DNA of 44,140 bases from Hyphochytrium catenoides (lineage: Eukaryota; Sar; Hyphochytriomycetes; Hyphochytriales; Hyphochytriaceae): the NCBI GenBank assembly GCA_900088475.1, contig FLMG01002522.1, positions 119,514-163,653 on the forward strand, read 5' to 3'. This document shows positions 43,354-44,140 of the stretch, piece by piece (position 1 is the stretch's first letter; each line of letters starts with the position of its first letter). The notes beneath the pieces were generated by a model. It was not told the DNA's origin. It saw only the letters and a program-made list of their open reading frames with translations, and searched no databases. A program made the position numbers and the translations under genes.

Positions 43354-44140
43354 CAAAAAATCTGTTGTAACGTCCTTTCGATTACGTTGTACTCGTAGGA
43401 AGATCTGTGTTTGTCCTTGTTGTAATGTGTCGTATGTCTAAGCGACAACCACCTCAATTAAAGAGCGCACAACATGCCTTGATGGTGCGCACGATATCGA
43501 ATCGCTTGGGGTTACAGATCCACCTTTCCCTTTTAGCTCAAGTGTGAAGTGGGCCATCACCGTTCATACCTTGAGCAAGAAAGAAGAGATGGGGCGCACT
43601 ATGTTCCGCCTTTCTGTTGTCAACCCATGCTGTACCTGTTGATGGTGGAGCGCACAATATGAGTTCGGTCTTTACTTTCTCTCATCCTTCACCATCAATA
43701 TTATTATGGACTGTCGGTCAACAGTCCATCATCTGCCTCGGTGGACAAGCGCCTGAAGTCATCAAGCCCATCGTCGTTGGCGATGTGAGATGACTTGATG
43801 ATGGTCAACGATGGGGATCGGTTGCTGATGATGGCTACGTGCGAGTCCTATCATCGCTGAACTGAGGCCAAACGCCGTTTAGGCATGCGCCGCAAGGAGG
43901 CCGCCTCAACCTGTGGCGAATGCTTGTCAACATTGGCTCAGTCGAGCGCGCCAAGTTCTGACATCCATCATGATGCATGGCAGGCCTATTAGCCGAATAG
44001 TAAGTGACTGCTTCGTCGTGTCCGTCTCTCCTTTTCAAGGAAGGAAAGGATGACCAGCGCTGCTCCTGATGACGGCGACCCCAGCCTGCGACAGTCCGCT
44101 AGAAAAGTCGCTCCATCCATAAGCAGCAACCATAATAAGA
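43347..44140. other. Gene-less right end with degenerate short repeats
   Basis: No exon seen. The hexamer GCGCAC, each time followed by an AT-rich half such as AACAT, GATAT, TATGT or AATAT, occurs at 43465, 43487, 43594 and 43650, twice next to TTGATGGT. A 9-bp inverted repeat ATGGACTGT / ACAGTCCAT with a 6-base loop lies at 43706-43729. A block at about 43756-43815 repeats GATGACTTGATGA and CATCG words in both orientations. Confidence 0.45.

Noticed and set aside
42766-43457. Long Ser-Leu-rich minus-strand frames with a membrane-like profile
   Set aside because: Same artefact from the GA/CT tract; hydrophobicity comes only from the dinucleotide repeat.
1-44140. tRNA, rRNA, CRISPR or bacterial operon signals
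   Set aside because: None seen; the dense GT-AG introns and eukaryote-specific genes make bacterial features irrelevant here.

Overview
This is nuclear DNA from a flagellated, intron-rich unicellular eukaryote (alga or other protist); the sequence does not let me name the lineage. About eleven multi-exon genes can be rebuilt with GT-AG introns, mostly 65-300 nt, pyrimidine-rich before the acceptor. Reading phase stays consistent across nearly every junction I propose, which is the main support for the models. AT and GC are roughly balanced, genes are close together on both strands, and the spaces hold CT/GA simple repeats. Flagellar and centriolar genes (SPAG6, CFAP251, LRRC45 and SAS6-like) show that the organism builds cilia at some stage.

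Left part (1-9 kb): the 3' part of a multi-pass membrane protein with an RGS domain (+); the end of an unrecognised minus-strand gene with a cysteine cluster; repeat-rich, apparently gene-poor DNA; then an eight-exon helical-repeat (ARM/HEAT-like) gene (+).

Centre (9-24 kb): a complete DNA polymerase alpha catalytic subunit gene, 36 exons coding 1537 aa (+), with two E2F-like sites upstream; facing it tail-to-tail, a complete 12-exon NPRL2 gene (GATOR1, TORC1 control) (-).

Right-centre (24-34 kb): a ciliary cluster. A SAS-6 head-domain gene with no coiled coil (+) converges, about 30 bp apart, on an LRRC45-like LRR plus coiled-coil gene (-). LRRC45 shares a divergent promoter, with E2F-like palindromic motifs, with an unrecognised four-exon gene (+). 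That gene is followed by SPAG6/PF16 (+), a 509-aa armadillo protein of the axonemal central pair.

Right part (34-44 kb): an intronless EF-hand gene of the AIF1 family with an unusual N-terminal pair of cysteine modules (-); SDHB of mitochondrial complex II (-); an SLC44/PNS1 choline-transporter-like gene whose start codon appears split by an intron (+); and the 3' exons of CFAP251 (WD40 plus EF-hand, radial-spoke-associated) (-), whose 5' part runs into long GA/CT repeats and probably off the window. The last 800 bases hold no gene I can see, only degenerate short repeats.

Five of the recognised or adjacent genes in 24-42 kb concern centrioles or axonemes, so the unknown gene at 30-31 kb is the best candidate for a new ciliary component. 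The RGS protein, the SAS-6 head-only protein and the cysteine/AIF1 protein are the other architectures worth following.
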